This document shows, one piece after another, positions 1 to 16,190 of a stretch of 64,000 bases of DNA. The position numbers and the translations under genes are program-made. A model generated the notes under the pieces. It saw only the letters and a list, made by a program, of their open reading frames with translations, did not search any database and was not told the DNA's origin. The stretch comes from Microbacterium telephonicum. Its GTDB lineage: Bacteria > Actinomycetota > Actinomycetes > Actinomycetales > Microbacteriaceae. Location of the stretch: the NCBI RefSeq assembly GCF_003651225.1, contig NZ_RCDB01000003.1, positions 747,259-811,258 on the forward strand, given 5' to 3'. Each line of letters starts with the position of its first letter. Position 1 is the first letter of the stretch.

Positions 1-2019
1 CGTCTTCGAACGCAGGTCGCCGATGTAGCCGAACATCTCGGAGAGCGGGACGAGGGCGCGGACGATCTTGATGCCCGAGCCGTCCTCCATCGACTGGATC
101 TGGCCACGACGCGAGTTCAGGTCGCCGATGACGTCGCCCATGTACTCCTCGGGAGTACGCACCTCGACGGCCATGAGCGGCTCGAGGATGACGGGGTTCG
201 CCTTGCGGACGGCCTCCTTGAAGCCCATCGAGCCGGCGATCTTGAACGCCATCTCGGACGAGTCGACGTCGTGCGACGCGCCGTCGAGCAGGATCGCCTT
301 GACACCCACCATGGGGTAGCCGGCGAGCACGCCGACGTTCATGGCGTCCTGGAAGCCCTGGTTGGTCGGCTCGATGTACTCGCGCGGGATGCGGCCACCG
401 GTGACCTTGTTCTCGAACTCGTACGTCTTGTCGGCCGTGACCTCGAGCGGCTCGAGCGCGAACTGGATCTTCGCGAACTGGCCCGAACCACCGGTCTGCT
501 TCTTGTGGGTGTAGTCGTGACGCTCGACGACCTTGCGGATCGTCTCGCGGTACGCCACCTGCGGCTTGCCGACGTTCGCCTCGACGCGGAATTCGCGCTT
601 CATGCGGTCGACGAGGATGTCGAGGTGCAGCTCGCCCATGCCCTTGATGACCGTCTGGCCGGTCTCCGGGTTGAGCTCGGTGCGGAAGGTCGGGTCCTCT
701 TCGGCGAGCTTCTGGATCGCGACGCCGAGCTTCTCCTGGTCGGCTTTGGTCTTCGGCTCGATGGCGACCTCGATGACGGGCTCCGGGAAGGTCATCGACT
801 CGAGGACGACGGGCGCGTTCGGGTCGGCGAGGGTGTCACCGGTGGTGGTGTCCTTCAGGCCGATGACCGCGTAGATGTTGCCCGCGGTGACCGAGTCGAC
901 CGGGTTCTCCTTGTTGGCGTGCATCTGGAAGATCTTGCCGATGCGCTCCTTCTTGCCCTTGGTCGAGTTGATGACCTGGGCACCGGAGTCGAGGTGACCG
1001 GAGTAGACGCGGATGTAGGTGAGGCGACCGAAGAACGGGTGCACCGCGACCTTGAACGCCAGCGCCGCGAACGGGTCGTTCGCGTCGGGGTGACGCTCGA
1101 TGACCTTCTCCTCGTCCTTCGGGTCGTGCGCCTCGATGGCGGGCACGTCGAGGGGCGACGGGAGGAAGTCGATGACGGCGTCGAGCATGGGCTGCACGCC
1201 GCGGTTCTTGAACGCGGAGCCGCAGAGCACGGGGTAGAGCTCGCCGGCGACGGTCATCTTGCGGATGGCGCCCTTGATCTCGGCGATCGTGAGCTCCTCA
1301 CCGCCGAAGTACTTCTCGAGCAGCGCCTCGTCGGACTCGGCGACCGTCTCGAGCAGCTTCTCGCGGTACTCGGCGGCGCGGTCGGCGAGGTCGGCCGGGA
1401 TCTCCTGGATCTCGTACTTGGCACCCATGGTCACGTCGCCCTTGGCGTCGCCGGGCCACACCAGGGCGCGCATCTCGACGAGGTCGATGACGCCGACGAA
1501 GTCGTTCTCGGCACCGATGGGCAGCTGCAGCACGAGCGGGCGCGCACCGAGGCGGTTCACGATGGTGTCGACGGTGAAGTAGAAGTCCGCGCCGAGCTTG
1601 TCCATCTTGTTGACGAAGCAGATGCGGGGGACGTCGTACTTGTCGGCCTGACGCCAGACGGTCTCGGACTGGGGCTCGACGCCCTCCTTGCCGTCGAAGA
1701 CGGCGACGGCACCGTCGAGCACGCGGAGCGAGCGCTCCACCTCGACCGTGAAGTCGACGTGTCCGGGGGTGTCGATGATGTTGATCTGGTTCTTGTTCCA
1801 GAAGCAGGTGACGGCGGCAGACGTGATCGTGATGCCGCGCTCCTTCTCCTGCTCCATCCAGTCGGTCGTCGAGGCGCCGTCGTGGGTCTCGCCCAGCTTG
1901 TGGTTGACACCCGTGTAGAACAGGATGCGCTCGGTCGTCGTCGTCTTGCCGGCATCGATGTGCGCCATGATGCCGATGTTGCGGACCTTGTTGAGGTCGG
2001 TGAGCACTTCTTGTGCCAC
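1..2019 (-). CDS. fusA: Translation elongation factor G (3' end cut by window edge)
   Basis: EF-G is the ribosome translocase GTPase that moves tRNA and mRNA after peptide bond formation. The protein starts [20 protein letters not shown] and has the P-loop AHIDAGKT at residues 19-26. The last visible residues read [15 protein letters not shown], the conserved domain V segment, so about 30 residues lie beyond the window; 673 codons are visible against about 700 in the family. The start is a GTG at 2019 with AAGGACACCCC upstream. It is the third gene of the str operon after rpsL and rpsG, separated from rpsG by a 90-base gap holding a palindromic repeat. Identity is certain. Confidence 0.98.
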   Translation of the reverse strand, partial: MAQEVLTDLNKVRNIGIMAHIDAGKTTTTERILFYTGVNHKLGETHDGASTTDWMEQEKERGITITSAAVTCFWNKNQINIIDTPGHVDFTVEVERSLRVLDGAVAVFDGKEGVEPQSETVWRQADKYDVPRICFVNKMDKLGADFYFTVDTIVNRLGARPLVLQLPIGAENDFVGVIDLVEMRALVWPGDAKGDVTMGAKYEIQEIPADLADRAAEYREKLLETVAESDEALLEKYFGGEELTIAEIKGAIRKMTVAGELYPVLCGSAFKNRGVQPMLDAVIDFLPSPLDVPAIEAHDPKDEEKVIERHPDANDPFAALAFKVAVHPFFGRLTYIRVYSGHLDSGAQVINSTKGKKERIGKIFQMHANKENPVDSVTAGNIYAVIGLKDTTTGDTLADPNAPVVLESMTFPEPVIEVAIEPKTKADQEKLGVAIQKLAEEDPTFRTELNPETGQTVIKGMGELHLDILVDRMKREFRVEANVGKPQVAYRETIRKVVERHDYTHKKQTGGSGQFAKIQFALEPLEVTADKTYEFENKVTGGRIPREYIEPTNQGFQDAMNVGVLAGYPMVGVKAILLDGASHDVDSSEMAFKIAGSMGFKEAVRKANPVILEPLMAVEVRTPEEYMGDVIGDLNSRRGQIQSMEDGSGIKIVRALVPLSEMFGYIGDLRSKT

Positions 2020-2075
2020 GGGGTGTCCTTACTTGTGGTGTTGGGCGGCGGGATACGCGGCCGCGCGACTACTCC

Positions 2076-2114
2076 GGTGATCGAGTAGCGGCGCAGCCGC
2101 GTATCGAAATCACC
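2076..2114. repeat. GTTGAG/TCGAAAC-type palindromic repeat between rpsG and fusA
   Basis: The segment has GGTGAT/ATCACC ends around GAGTAGCGGCGCAGCCGCGTA, whose core is itself GC palindromic. It closely matches the copy at 54083-54120 (GGTTGAGTAGC...GTATCGAAACC). It reaches into the rpsG stop codon. As RNA it would form a hairpin inside the str operon message. Confidence 0.7.
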
Positions 2115-2580
2115 AGCGGTAGTGCGCGAAGGCGCGGTTCGACTCGGCCATCTTGTGGGTGTCTTCGCGGCGCTTGACCGCGGCACCCAGGCCGTTCGAG
2201 GCGTCGAGGATCTCGTTCTGCAGACGCTCGGTCATCGTCTTCTCACGACGACCCTTCGCGTAGGAGACGAGCCAGCGCAGCGCGAGCGTGTTCGCGCGGT
2301 GCGGCTTGACCTCGACGGGCACCTGGTAGGTCGAGCCGCCGACGCGGCGGGACTTGACCTCGAGGGTCGGACGGACGTTGTCGAGCGCCTTCTTGAGCGT
2401 CGCCACGGCGTCCTGGCCGTTCTTGGCCTCGACACCCTTGAGGGCGTTGTAGACGATGGCCTCGGCGATCGACTTCTTGCCGTCGACGAGGATCTTGTTC
2501 ACCAGCTGGGTGACGATCGGAGCACCGTAGACCGGGTCGTTGACGACGACGCGGCGGGGTGCGGGTCCCTTGCGAGGCAT
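2110..2580 (-). CDS. rpsG: 30S ribosomal protein S7
   Basis: S7 nucleates assembly of the 30S head by binding the 3' domain of 16S rRNA and contacts tRNA at the E site. The 156-residue product starts [19 protein letters not shown] and ends [11 protein letters not shown], the full normal length. The start is only 5 bases after the rpsL stop, so the two are translated as one operon unit. Its stop overlaps the end of a palindromic repeat that separates it from fusA. Confidence 0.98.
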   Translation of the reverse strand: MPRKGPAPRRVVVNDPVYGAPIVTQLVNKILVDGKKSIAEAIVYNALKGVEAKNGQDAVATLKKALDNVRPTLEVKSRRVGGSTYQVPVEVKPHRANTLALRWLVSYAKGRREKTMTERLQNEILDASNGLGAAVKRREDTHKMAESNRAFAHYRW

Positions 2581-2585
2581 CTGAC

Positions 2586-2954
<369 letters not shown>

Positions 2955-3153
2955 GTTCTCTCCTTGTTGTGCTGCACGGTGACAGCGATGGTGTTTTCAC
3001 CACAGATCCACCGGCACGGCTGTTCGCCGGGCTTTCAGGTGGTGGATATGCCGTGGGGGTGCCCTGTTCGCAGGACCTTCCCTGAGGTGCGACCGCCCGT
3101 CCCGTCCCGCACCGAGGCACGACACAGGGCGCGCGTGTACGCACACCCGATCA

Positions 3154-3183
3154 ATGATACGCGGGATTACGGATGCCGGTCAA
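3154..3183 (-). promoter_or_regulatory. Sigma-70 type promoter of the rpsL-rpsG-fusA operon
   Basis: Read on the minus strand the site is TTGACC, an 18-base spacer, then TATCAT. It is a near-consensus housekeeping promoter pointing at rpsL. A start around 3147 gives a leader of about 190 bases, long enough for structure or regulation. No gene lies between it and rpsL. Confidence 0.7.
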
Positions 3184-3209
3184 ACGCGCACGGATGCCGC
3201 CCGCGCGGC

Positions 3210-4757
3210 TCACTCGTGCTGCAGCCGGAACTCTTCGTCGCCGAGGAAGAAGCGCTCCCCCGCGGCGAGTTCGGTGCCGGGCTCGATCTCCACTTCGTCG
3301 CCCATCAGGGTGCGCACGAGCACGCCGTTGGTGGAGCCGAGGTCGGTGATGAGCCACTTCTCGCCCCGCAGCTCGATGCGCGCGTGCGTCTTCGAGACGG
3401 TGCGGGCGAGGTCTTCGACCACGACGAGCTGGGCGGCGGGGAACGACGGGTCTGCGGAGGGCCGGCGTCCGAGGATCACGACGTCTCCGGAGAGGGCGAC
3501 GGGCGACCCGGCCGACGGGACGAGCTGCCACGTCGGGAGCTTGCGGCGCACCATGATCGTGCGGTCGACGTCGTCCTCGTCGGGGTGCGCGCGCTCCTCG
3601 GCGCGCCGCTGCTGGGCCGACACCGCGCCGAGCGCGGAGCGCGGTGCGCCGGCAGCCGGGGAGCCGACGACGGCCGACACCTCGCCGGACAGCTCCGGGA
3701 AGGCGTCGGGATCGGGCGCCGTCCAGCGGGCGCGCGTCGCGGCGCGCGAGGCCGGCGGCTCGGAGACGGGTGCCGGGGCAGGCTCCGCCGCGACGGGCTC
3801 CGGGTCGGGGACGGACACGGGCGGCACGGCCGGCATCCGTGCGACGTCGTCGGAGGCGGTCGAGCGGCGACCGGGCACGAAGGAGATGACCTCGTCGTCC
3901 TCCGACACCGGGGGCGAGACGTGCCGCGCTCCGGGGACGGCGGCGGAGCTCGGCGGGAACGGCGACGGCGAGATCGCCGAGACGTCGTCGACTTCGGAGG
4001 GCCAGCCGTCGTCGGCGGCCGGCTCGGGCCAGCCGTCGTCGTCGGACTCCCCCGCGTCGGATGCCGCGGCGATCGGCGCCGGCGCGGCGGGCGGAACGCT
4101 TTCGGCGGGGACGCTGGGGGCGGCGGGGGACGCGGCGCCGCCGGGCGGAGCCCAGGCCTGCGGCACGGTCGAGACGGGCCCGGTGCCCGCGGTACGGCCG
4201 ACGATCGGGGCGTCGGGTTCCGGTGCGGCGGGAGCGGGGGCGACCCGCGGCGCAAAGGATGCCGCCACGGCCGGGGCGAGCACGGGTTCGGTGCCGGGGG
4301 CACCGTCGGCGGGCGCAGGGCGACGGGCGGGACCCGGCGGCGTCTCGCCGAGGGTGGCGGGGCGTGCACCGCGCCACGGGGCGGGACCGAAGCCGAGGAT
4401 CGATGCCCAGACGACGAACAGCAGCGCGGCGAGCACCGTCATCCCGGCGCCGTAGCCGTACCCCGGGTTGATGCGGTGCGCCGAGATCACCAGCAGCACC
4501 CAGACCACGAGGGGACCCACGACCGGAACGAGCACGAGCAGCACGAGCCACGGGTTGTGCCCGCCCCACCGCAGCACCGTGGCGAGGTTCAGGATCGGGA
4601 CCCAGCCCTTCCACGTCTCCTCGCCCATCTTGCGGAACATGGCGCCGAGGGCCAGCGCGGTCCAGACGTACAGGGCGACGCCGATCACCGTCGACAGCAC
4701 GCCGGTGACGATCAGGAGCGAGCCGTCGACGGAGGCGGTCATGACGGACAGGGTCAT
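3210..4757 (-). CDS. Membrane protein with C-terminal FHA domain
   Basis: A 515-residue protein. Residues about 10-120 hold three membrane segments around a WKGWVPILNL motif of the kind seen in DUF5684-like membrane domains. Residues about 130-400 are a Pro/Ala/Val-rich linker of low complexity. The last 100 residues are a forkhead-associated domain with VILGRRPSADPSF, SKTHARIE and DLGSTNGVLV, which binds phosphothreonine peptides. I infer a membrane adaptor for Ser/Thr kinase signalling, but no kinase is in the window. I chose the ATG at 4757 because TAGGGT (4765-4770) lies 7 bases upstream, fitting a leaderless transcript; an in-frame ATG at 4742 is the alternative. Confidence 0.85.
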   Translation of the reverse strand: MTLSVMTASVDGSLLIVTGVLSTVIGVALYVWTALALGAMFRKMGEETWKGWVPILNLATVLRWGGHNPWLVLLVLVPVVGPLVVWVLLVISAHRINPGYGYGAGMTVLAALLFVVWASILGFGPAPWRGARPATLGETPPGPARRPAPADGAPGTEPVLAPAVAASFAPRVAPAPAAPEPDAPIVGRTAGTGPVSTVPQAWAPPGGAASPAAPSVPAESVPPAAPAPIAAASDAGESDDDGWPEPAADDGWPSEVDDVSAISPSPFPPSSAAVPGARHVSPPVSEDDEVISFVPGRRSTASDDVARMPAVPPVSVPDPEPVAAEPAPAPVSEPPASRAATRARWTAPDPDAFPELSGEVSAVVGSPAAGAPRSALGAVSAQQRRAEERAHPDEDDVDRTIMVRRKLPTWQLVPSAGSPVALSGDVVILGRRPSADPSFPAAQLVVVEDLARTVSKTHARIELRGEKWLITDLGSTNGVLVRTLMGDEVEIEPGTELAAGERFFLGDEEFRLQHE

Positions 4758-4794
4758 GCTCTCCACCCTAGGGCCCCGGGCGCGCGCGGCTCCG

Positions 4795-5469
4795 TCACAG
4801 CTCGGGAAGGCCCGGCTCGGCGTTCGGATCGAACGGCGCATCGAGCGACCGCGTCAGCTCGTCGAGCATCGCGGAGATCTGCGGCTCGACGTACTGCGCG
4901 ACGGCGGCCTGGATGCGCAGACGGTGGCGCAGCAGCACCGCGCACACCTCCCGACCGACGAGGTTCGCGTAGTCGTCGGCGAGACCGACCTCCTGCCGCA
5001 GCGCCGCCTTGGCCTCGTCGCTGAGCGGCGGCAGGGCGGGCACCCCGGCATCCGCTTCGTCGGCGAGGCCGGCGACGGTGAACAGGAACGGCGCGCCCGG
5101 GATCGGATCCGGGTCCAGCGGCAGTCCCTCGAATTCGGGTTCGAGCCCCTCGGCCGGCCGGTAACTGCGGGCGCGGTTGCGGGCGGCCTGCTGGTCGAGT
5201 TCGGCCTGCAGCATCGGCAGGTTGTCGGAGGTGTACTCGGCGACGGCGTGGTCGACGAGCGTCTTGATCCGGATCGACAGACCGTGCTGCACCCCGTGCG
5301 GCACGTCGGATCCGAGTCCGGCCGCCGAGAGCACGGGCGAACCGAGGCAGCGACGGCACGGGGCGACGCGGCCGCGATGGGTCGCCGGCTCCCACCGGGG
5401 CAGCCAGCGCAGCCAGGCGTCGACGGCCTGGCTCACCTGCGTCTCGAGCGAGCGCTCCACAACGACCAT
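4795..5469 (-). CDS. Conserved hypothetical cytoplasmic protein
   Basis: A 224-residue acidic protein without membrane segments. Near residue 38 it has PCRRCLGSP, a CxxC pair that could bind metal, and helical stretches such as RIKTLVDHAVAEYTSDNLPMLQAELDQQ follow. I do not recognise the family. It sits 37 bases upstream of the FHA protein gene and 48 bases downstream of a small membrane protein gene, all on the same strand, so co-transcription is likely. A role linked to the neighbouring envelope proteins would be a guess. Confidence 0.75.
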   Translation of the reverse strand: MVVVERSLETQVSQAVDAWLRWLPRWEPATHRGRVAPCRRCLGSPVLSAAGLGSDVPHGVQHGLSIRIKTLVDHAVAEYTSDNLPMLQAELDQQAARNRARSYRPAEGLEPEFEGLPLDPDPIPGAPFLFTVAGLADEADAGVPALPPLSDEAKAALRQEVGLADDYANLVGREVCAVLLRHRLRIQAAVAQYVEPQISAMLDELTRSLDAPFDPNAEPGLPEL

Positions 5470-5517
5470 TGTTCCCGGTCCCCCGGCGTTTGCGGTGGAT
5501 TTCCGGGTCGGCGGGCG

Positions 5518-5994
5518 TCATTCCTCGTCGTCGTGCTCCCACGGCCACTGCGGCCGGCGCGCCCGCGTGCGCACGAGGGCGACTCCGCCCCACCCCCCGA
5601 CGAGTGCCGCTGCGGCAAGCAGCAGCGCGAACCACGAGCCCGCGAAGCCCGCGGCGACGCCGACGGCGCGGGCCGGATCGGCACCCTGCACGAGCGCGCC
5701 GACGAGCAGTCCGAGCAGGTAACCGGCGAGGACGGCGACGATCACGCCGATCACCCCGACGTACGACGGCCGGGCCCGGCGCAGCACTCCCCACAGCGTC
5801 ACGGTGAACCCGGCGACGGCGAGGATCGTGCCGAGGATGCCGGGCAGCTGGCCGAGCTCGGGCGCGTCGACGACCTCGGCGCCGCTCATGAGGCTCAGGA
5901 TGCCGAACCCCGCGATCAGCAGAGCGAAGAAGCCGACGGCCGCGAAGGCGAGTGCCACCGGTGGTGACACGCCCCCGCGACCGTCGGTCGACAT
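5518..5994 (-). CDS. Small integral membrane protein, four membrane segments
   Basis: A 158-residue protein with four hydrophobic segments (about residues 13-36, 50-70, 78-102 and 112-138) and a charged tail ending WPWEHDDEE. No catalytic motif is visible. The start lies 7 bases after the stop of the upstream membrane protein gene, so the two are translationally close and probably work in one operon. Function unknown. Confidence 0.75.
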   Translation of the reverse strand: MSTDGRGGVSPPVALAFAAVGFFALLIAGFGILSLMSGAEVVDAPELGQLPGILGTILAVAGFTVTLWGVLRRARPSYVGVIGVIVAVLAGYLLGLLVGALVQGADPARAVGVAAGFAGSWFALLLAAAALVGGWGGVALVRTRARRPQWPWEHDDEE

Positions 5995-6001
5995 CGGAAA
6001 C

Positions 6002-7000
6002 TCAGACGCGGTGCAGCTGCGGCCCCGCCTCGAGGGTGCGCTCGTACTCGCGGCGCGCTTCGACGTTGAGCTCGGTGACGCGCTTGCCGCGCGCGGCGGC
6101 CCAGGCGCCGAACCAGATCGTGATCTCGCGGCCCAGCACGAAGGCGACGATCGCGAGCGGTGCGAACAGCTGACCCTCGACGAGCTCGGCGCCCTGGCGC
6201 GCGGTGAGCGTCCAGAACTGCGCCTGGAAGAGCTGGCCGAGCAGGTGCCCGCCGTAGGCGGCGAGTCCGACGAGCAGTCCGAAGATCACCCAAGCGCCCC
6301 AACGGCCGCGGTTGATGATCGCGCCCAGCAGCCAGAAGGCGAGGAAGAAGACGGCCACCGGCACCCAGAACCACCACGACGTGAGCGCCGAGACGGCCTC
6401 GGTGGCGAGGTTCGTCGCGGTCACGTCGCCGTCGACGACGCGGATCACGAGGGCGGCGATGAGATAGAGCACGCCGAACGACAGTGCCGCGAGCAGGCCG
6501 ATCGCGCCGACCGCGCCGCGGTTGCCGCGGGGGCGCGGCGCTTCGGGCGCCTGCACGAAGATCGGCTGCGGGGCCGCCGGGGCGACGACGGTGGGCTCGC
6601 TCGCGGTGACGGCGGTGGCGCCGGCAGCGCCCGCCAGGCCCGCGCCCGCACCGTAGATGGCGGGGTCGAGGTCGCCCGCCGTGCCGGCGTAGGCGGCCTC
6701 GGCGGTGTGCGACGGCTCGTAGACGGCGGTGGGCTCGGACTCCACGCGCGGCGCGGCGACCGGCGCCGCGACGGTCTCGGCATCCGCGACGGGGCTCTCC
6801 ACCACGCGCTCCTCGACGACGCGCTCCTCGACGACGACCGGCTCGGCCGGCTCGACGGTCTCGGGGGTGACGGCCTCGCGCGAGGCGGCCTCGGCGTCGG
6901 CCAGGCCCGCGTTCGCGCTGCTGACGACGTCCGCGACGTCGGTGGACGCGTCGGTGGAGGTGGTCTCCTCGACGGGCTCGCCGTTCTTGTGGTCGCTCAT
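6002..7000 (-). CDS. Membrane protein with long Ala/Val/Thr-rich N-terminal region
   Basis: A 332-residue protein. The first 155 residues are low complexity (Ala, Val, Glu, Thr, Pro), probably disordered and cytoplasmic. After RPRGNRGAVGAIGLLAAL come four hydrophobic segments to about residue 300, then a charged tail RVTELNVEARREYER. GAGGAG lies 8 bases before the ATG. It is first of a four-gene minus-strand run ending with the FHA protein. No enzymatic motif is seen; a structural or envelope role is likely. Confidence 0.75.
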   Translation of the reverse strand: MSDHKNGEPVEETTSTDASTDVADVVSSANAGLADAEAASREAVTPETVEPAEPVVVEERVVEERVVESPVADAETVAAPVAAPRVESEPTAVYEPSHTAEAAYAGTAGDLDPAIYGAGAGLAGAAGATAVTASEPTVVAPAAPQPIFVQAPEAPRPRGNRGAVGAIGLLAALSFGVLYLIAALVIRVVDGDVTATNLATEAVSALTSWWFWVPVAVFFLAFWLLGAIINRGRWGAWVIFGLLVGLAAYGGHLLGQLFQAQFWTLTARQGAELVEGQLFAPLAIVAFVLGREITIWFGAWAAARGKRVTELNVEARREYERTLEAGPQLHRV

Positions 7001-7126
7001 GGCGGGTGCTCCTCACGCGGGGCGCACGCCACCGCATGCCGAGCGTAACGCCGGGCCGCCCTCTCTCCCGGGAGGCATGCCGACGTGTCACCGGGCCGAT
7101 CGCGATCCCGTGCCTATCGTGGAGGG

Positions 7127-7762
7127 ATGACCCGCCCGCGCCCGTCTCTCCGCATCCGTCGCCGCCGTGCGCACCTGGTCGCCGCCGTCCTGCTCGGCGC
7201 GGGCCTGGCCGTTGGAGCGACGGCCTGCGCGCCCGAGGCGGCGCCGACCTCGTCGCAGAGCCCGTCGGCAGCGGTCACCGTCTCACCGTCGACCGCCGCT
7301 GCGGCGCCGGAGCTGCTGCCGTTCCCGACCGGCCCGTCGACGTCGACCACCGCACTGCCGAACGACTGCAAGGCGATCCTGACCGCATCCGTGCTCACCG
7401 CCCTCGACGGAGTGCCTCTGAACGCGACTGGGATGGGCGGCGGCATCCGCCCCGACAGCAGCCGCGTATGCGTCTGGGGCGAGCCCGGCTCGATCGGCAC
7501 CTGGCTGGCGACCGTCATCGGCTACTCCCCCGACCGCGAGGCCCGCGACGCGCTCTACGCCCTCGGGAACGAGGGGTACACCTGCTACGAGCCGAAGGGC
7601 GGTGTCCGCTGCGAGAAGACGTGGCAGCATCCGTCGCTGCCCGTCGAGCAGGGGCGCACCCTTTTCTACCGCGACGGGGTGATCGTCGACACCCAGTACT
7701 CGAACCTGGCACCGAAGGGATACACCGACGCCGTCATCACGGCCCTGTGGCCCACAGGCTGA
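7127..7762 (+). CDS. Putative secreted lipoprotein
   Basis: A 211-residue protein with an Arg-rich N-terminus (RPRPSLRIRRRRAH), a hydrophobic stretch LVAAVLLGAGLAVGA, and Cys34 in ATAC that fits a lipobox, so it is predicted to be exported and lipid-anchored. A Ser/Thr/Pro linker leads to a globular part with four more Cys residues. No known domain is recognised. The ATG at 7127 is preferred over an upstream GTG because TATCGT (7115-7120) lies 6 bases before it, suggesting a leaderless transcript. It converges with the next gene, with a 33-base gap. Confidence 0.75.
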   Translation: MTRPRPSLRIRRRRAHLVAAVLLGAGLAVGATACAPEAAPTSSQSPSAAVTVSPSTAAAAPELLPFPTGPSTSTTALPNDCKAILTASVLTALDGVPLNATGMGGGIRPDSSRVCVWGEPGSIGTWLATVIGYSPDREARDALYALGNEGYTCYEPKGGVRCEKTWQHPSLPVEQGRTLFYRDGVIVDTQYSNLAPKGYTDAVITALWPTG

Positions 7763-7795
7763 CGCCGGGGGCCCACCGGGCTGCGACGCGGGGCC

Positions 7796-8389
7796 TCAGC
7801 CCGCCCAGACCCGGTCGGCGACCCGCGACTGGTACTCCACCGGCGCCCACGTGGTGCGCACCGTCGAGACCCACAGGCCCTCGCCGGTCTCGATCGTGTC
7901 GGTCGTCTCACCCTCGGTACGGGTGCACGTGACCCGCGTGCCCGACTCGCTGCAGCCGTAGCCCGCGGTCGTGAGCGCCGTCGCGGCGATGGCACCGGCA
8001 TCCGCCGGCACATGGGCGACGGTCGTCGAGATGGCGCCGTCGTCACTGGTCCAATCGCACGTGAACATGACCTGCGGCTGCAGGGCGGCCACGAGGTCGA
8101 CGGCGGCCGTGCGCGGCGGCTCGGTCGACGGGCTCATCACGGCGCCAGGCGTCCACACGAGCGAGGCCCACAGCGCGTTGTCGTAGAGGTCACGGCAGTC
8201 GACGAGGCCGACCGGCCCGTCCGCGGATGCCGAATCCGACGGCGCGGGACGGGCGACGGAATCGTTCATCCACGCGAGGGAAGGCTGCACGAGCGGCCAG
8301 GCGATGACCCCCAGCGCGGCGACGACGCCCAGGCAGACGATGCCGACGATCCACGCGAACGCCGCGTTCCTGCCGCCGACCCGAGCCAT
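7796..8389 (-). CDS. Membrane-anchored hypothetical protein
   Basis: A 197-residue protein with one N-terminal membrane segment (FAWIVGIVCLGVVAALGVIAWPLV, about residues 11-34) and an outward domain carrying Cys residues in DCRDLYDN, MFTCDW, GYGCSES and RVTCTRT, likely disulfide bonded. It resembles the convergent lipoprotein in overall plan (extracytoplasmic Cys pairs and a GYxC motif), so the two may be distant paralogues. TAGCGT (8396-8401) lies 6 bases before the start codon, again a leaderless layout. Function unknown. Confidence 0.7.
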   Translation of the reverse strand: MARVGGRNAAFAWIVGIVCLGVVAALGVIAWPLVQPSLAWMNDSVARPAPSDSASADGPVGLVDCRDLYDNALWASLVWTPGAVMSPSTEPPRTAAVDLVAALQPQVMFTCDWTSDDGAISTTVAHVPADAGAIAATALTTAGYGCSESGTRVTCTRTEGETTDTIETGEGLWVSTVRTTWAPVEYQSRVADRVWAG

Positions 8390-8466
8390 GCCTCCACGCT
8401 ACGTGGTGGCCCCGCGACGGCCGGTCGCGACACCCGCGCCGAGACCGAAACGAGACGCCGGGAACG

Positions 8467-8512
8467 CCGGAGGCCCCGGGTCGCTGCGTGGAGCAGGACC
8501 CGGGGCCTCCGG
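8467..8512 (-). terminator. Hairpin after rpoC
   Basis: CCGGAGGCCCCGGGTC at 8467-8482 is perfectly complementary to GACCCGGGGCCTCCGG at 8497-8512, giving a 16-bp GC-rich stem with a 14-base loop. It begins 25 bases after the rpoC stop. No U-tract follows, as is common for actinobacterial terminators. It is the expected end of the rpoB-rpoC transcript. Confidence 0.75.
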
Positions 8513-8537
8513 TCGATCGGTCGAGGAGATCTCGACG

Positions 8538-12407
<3,870 letters not shown>

Positions 12408-12454
12408 TAGTTCTCAGTTCTCCTGTGTCGAAATTCTTAAGAGGGCCGGCCGGG

Positions 12455-15955
<3,501 letters not shown>

Positions 15956-16114
15956 GGGGATTACCTCCGTGGGCCCGGGGCGGGCCGGTTCCTTGTCGTC
16001 AGGTGGAGTGCTCCCTGGTCCATCACCTGCGGCACCACCCGTCATCGTCGGAACGGGGCGCAGGCACAAGCCGACCACCATATGAAGGCAAGGGGGACGG
16101 GAGCGCAACTACCC

Positions 16115-16143
16115 ACTATACGTGTCGTGACACGCCATGTCCA
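16115..16143 (-). promoter_or_regulatory. Promoter of rpoB-rpoC with palindromic spacer
   Basis: On the minus strand: TGGACA, a 17-base spacer, then TATAGT, one base away from consensus in each hexamer. The spacer contains CGTGTC-GT-GACACG (16121-16134), a 6-bp inverted repeat between -35 and -10 that could bind a regulator. The start would be near 16108. Confidence 0.75.
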
Positions 16144-16190
16144 GCGCGATCCTTGACGAGTTCCGCGAGGTGCGGTATAACCCTGTGGTC

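Noticed and set aside
271..2088. Long open frame opposite fusA
   Set aside because: Antisense shadow of fusA; composition is Val/Leu/Arg/Asp-rich as expected for the complementary strand of a GC-rich gene, with no family motif.
3160..4614. Alternative frames across the FHA protein gene
   Set aside because: Arg/Pro-rich shadows caused by the Pro/Ala linker; only the frame with membrane segments and FHA motifs is coding.
15956..16108. N-terminal extension of rpoB to an ATG at 16108
   Set aside because: The extra 51 codons have no homology character and lie in the leader between the promoter and the strong GGAGGT site before the TTG at 15955.
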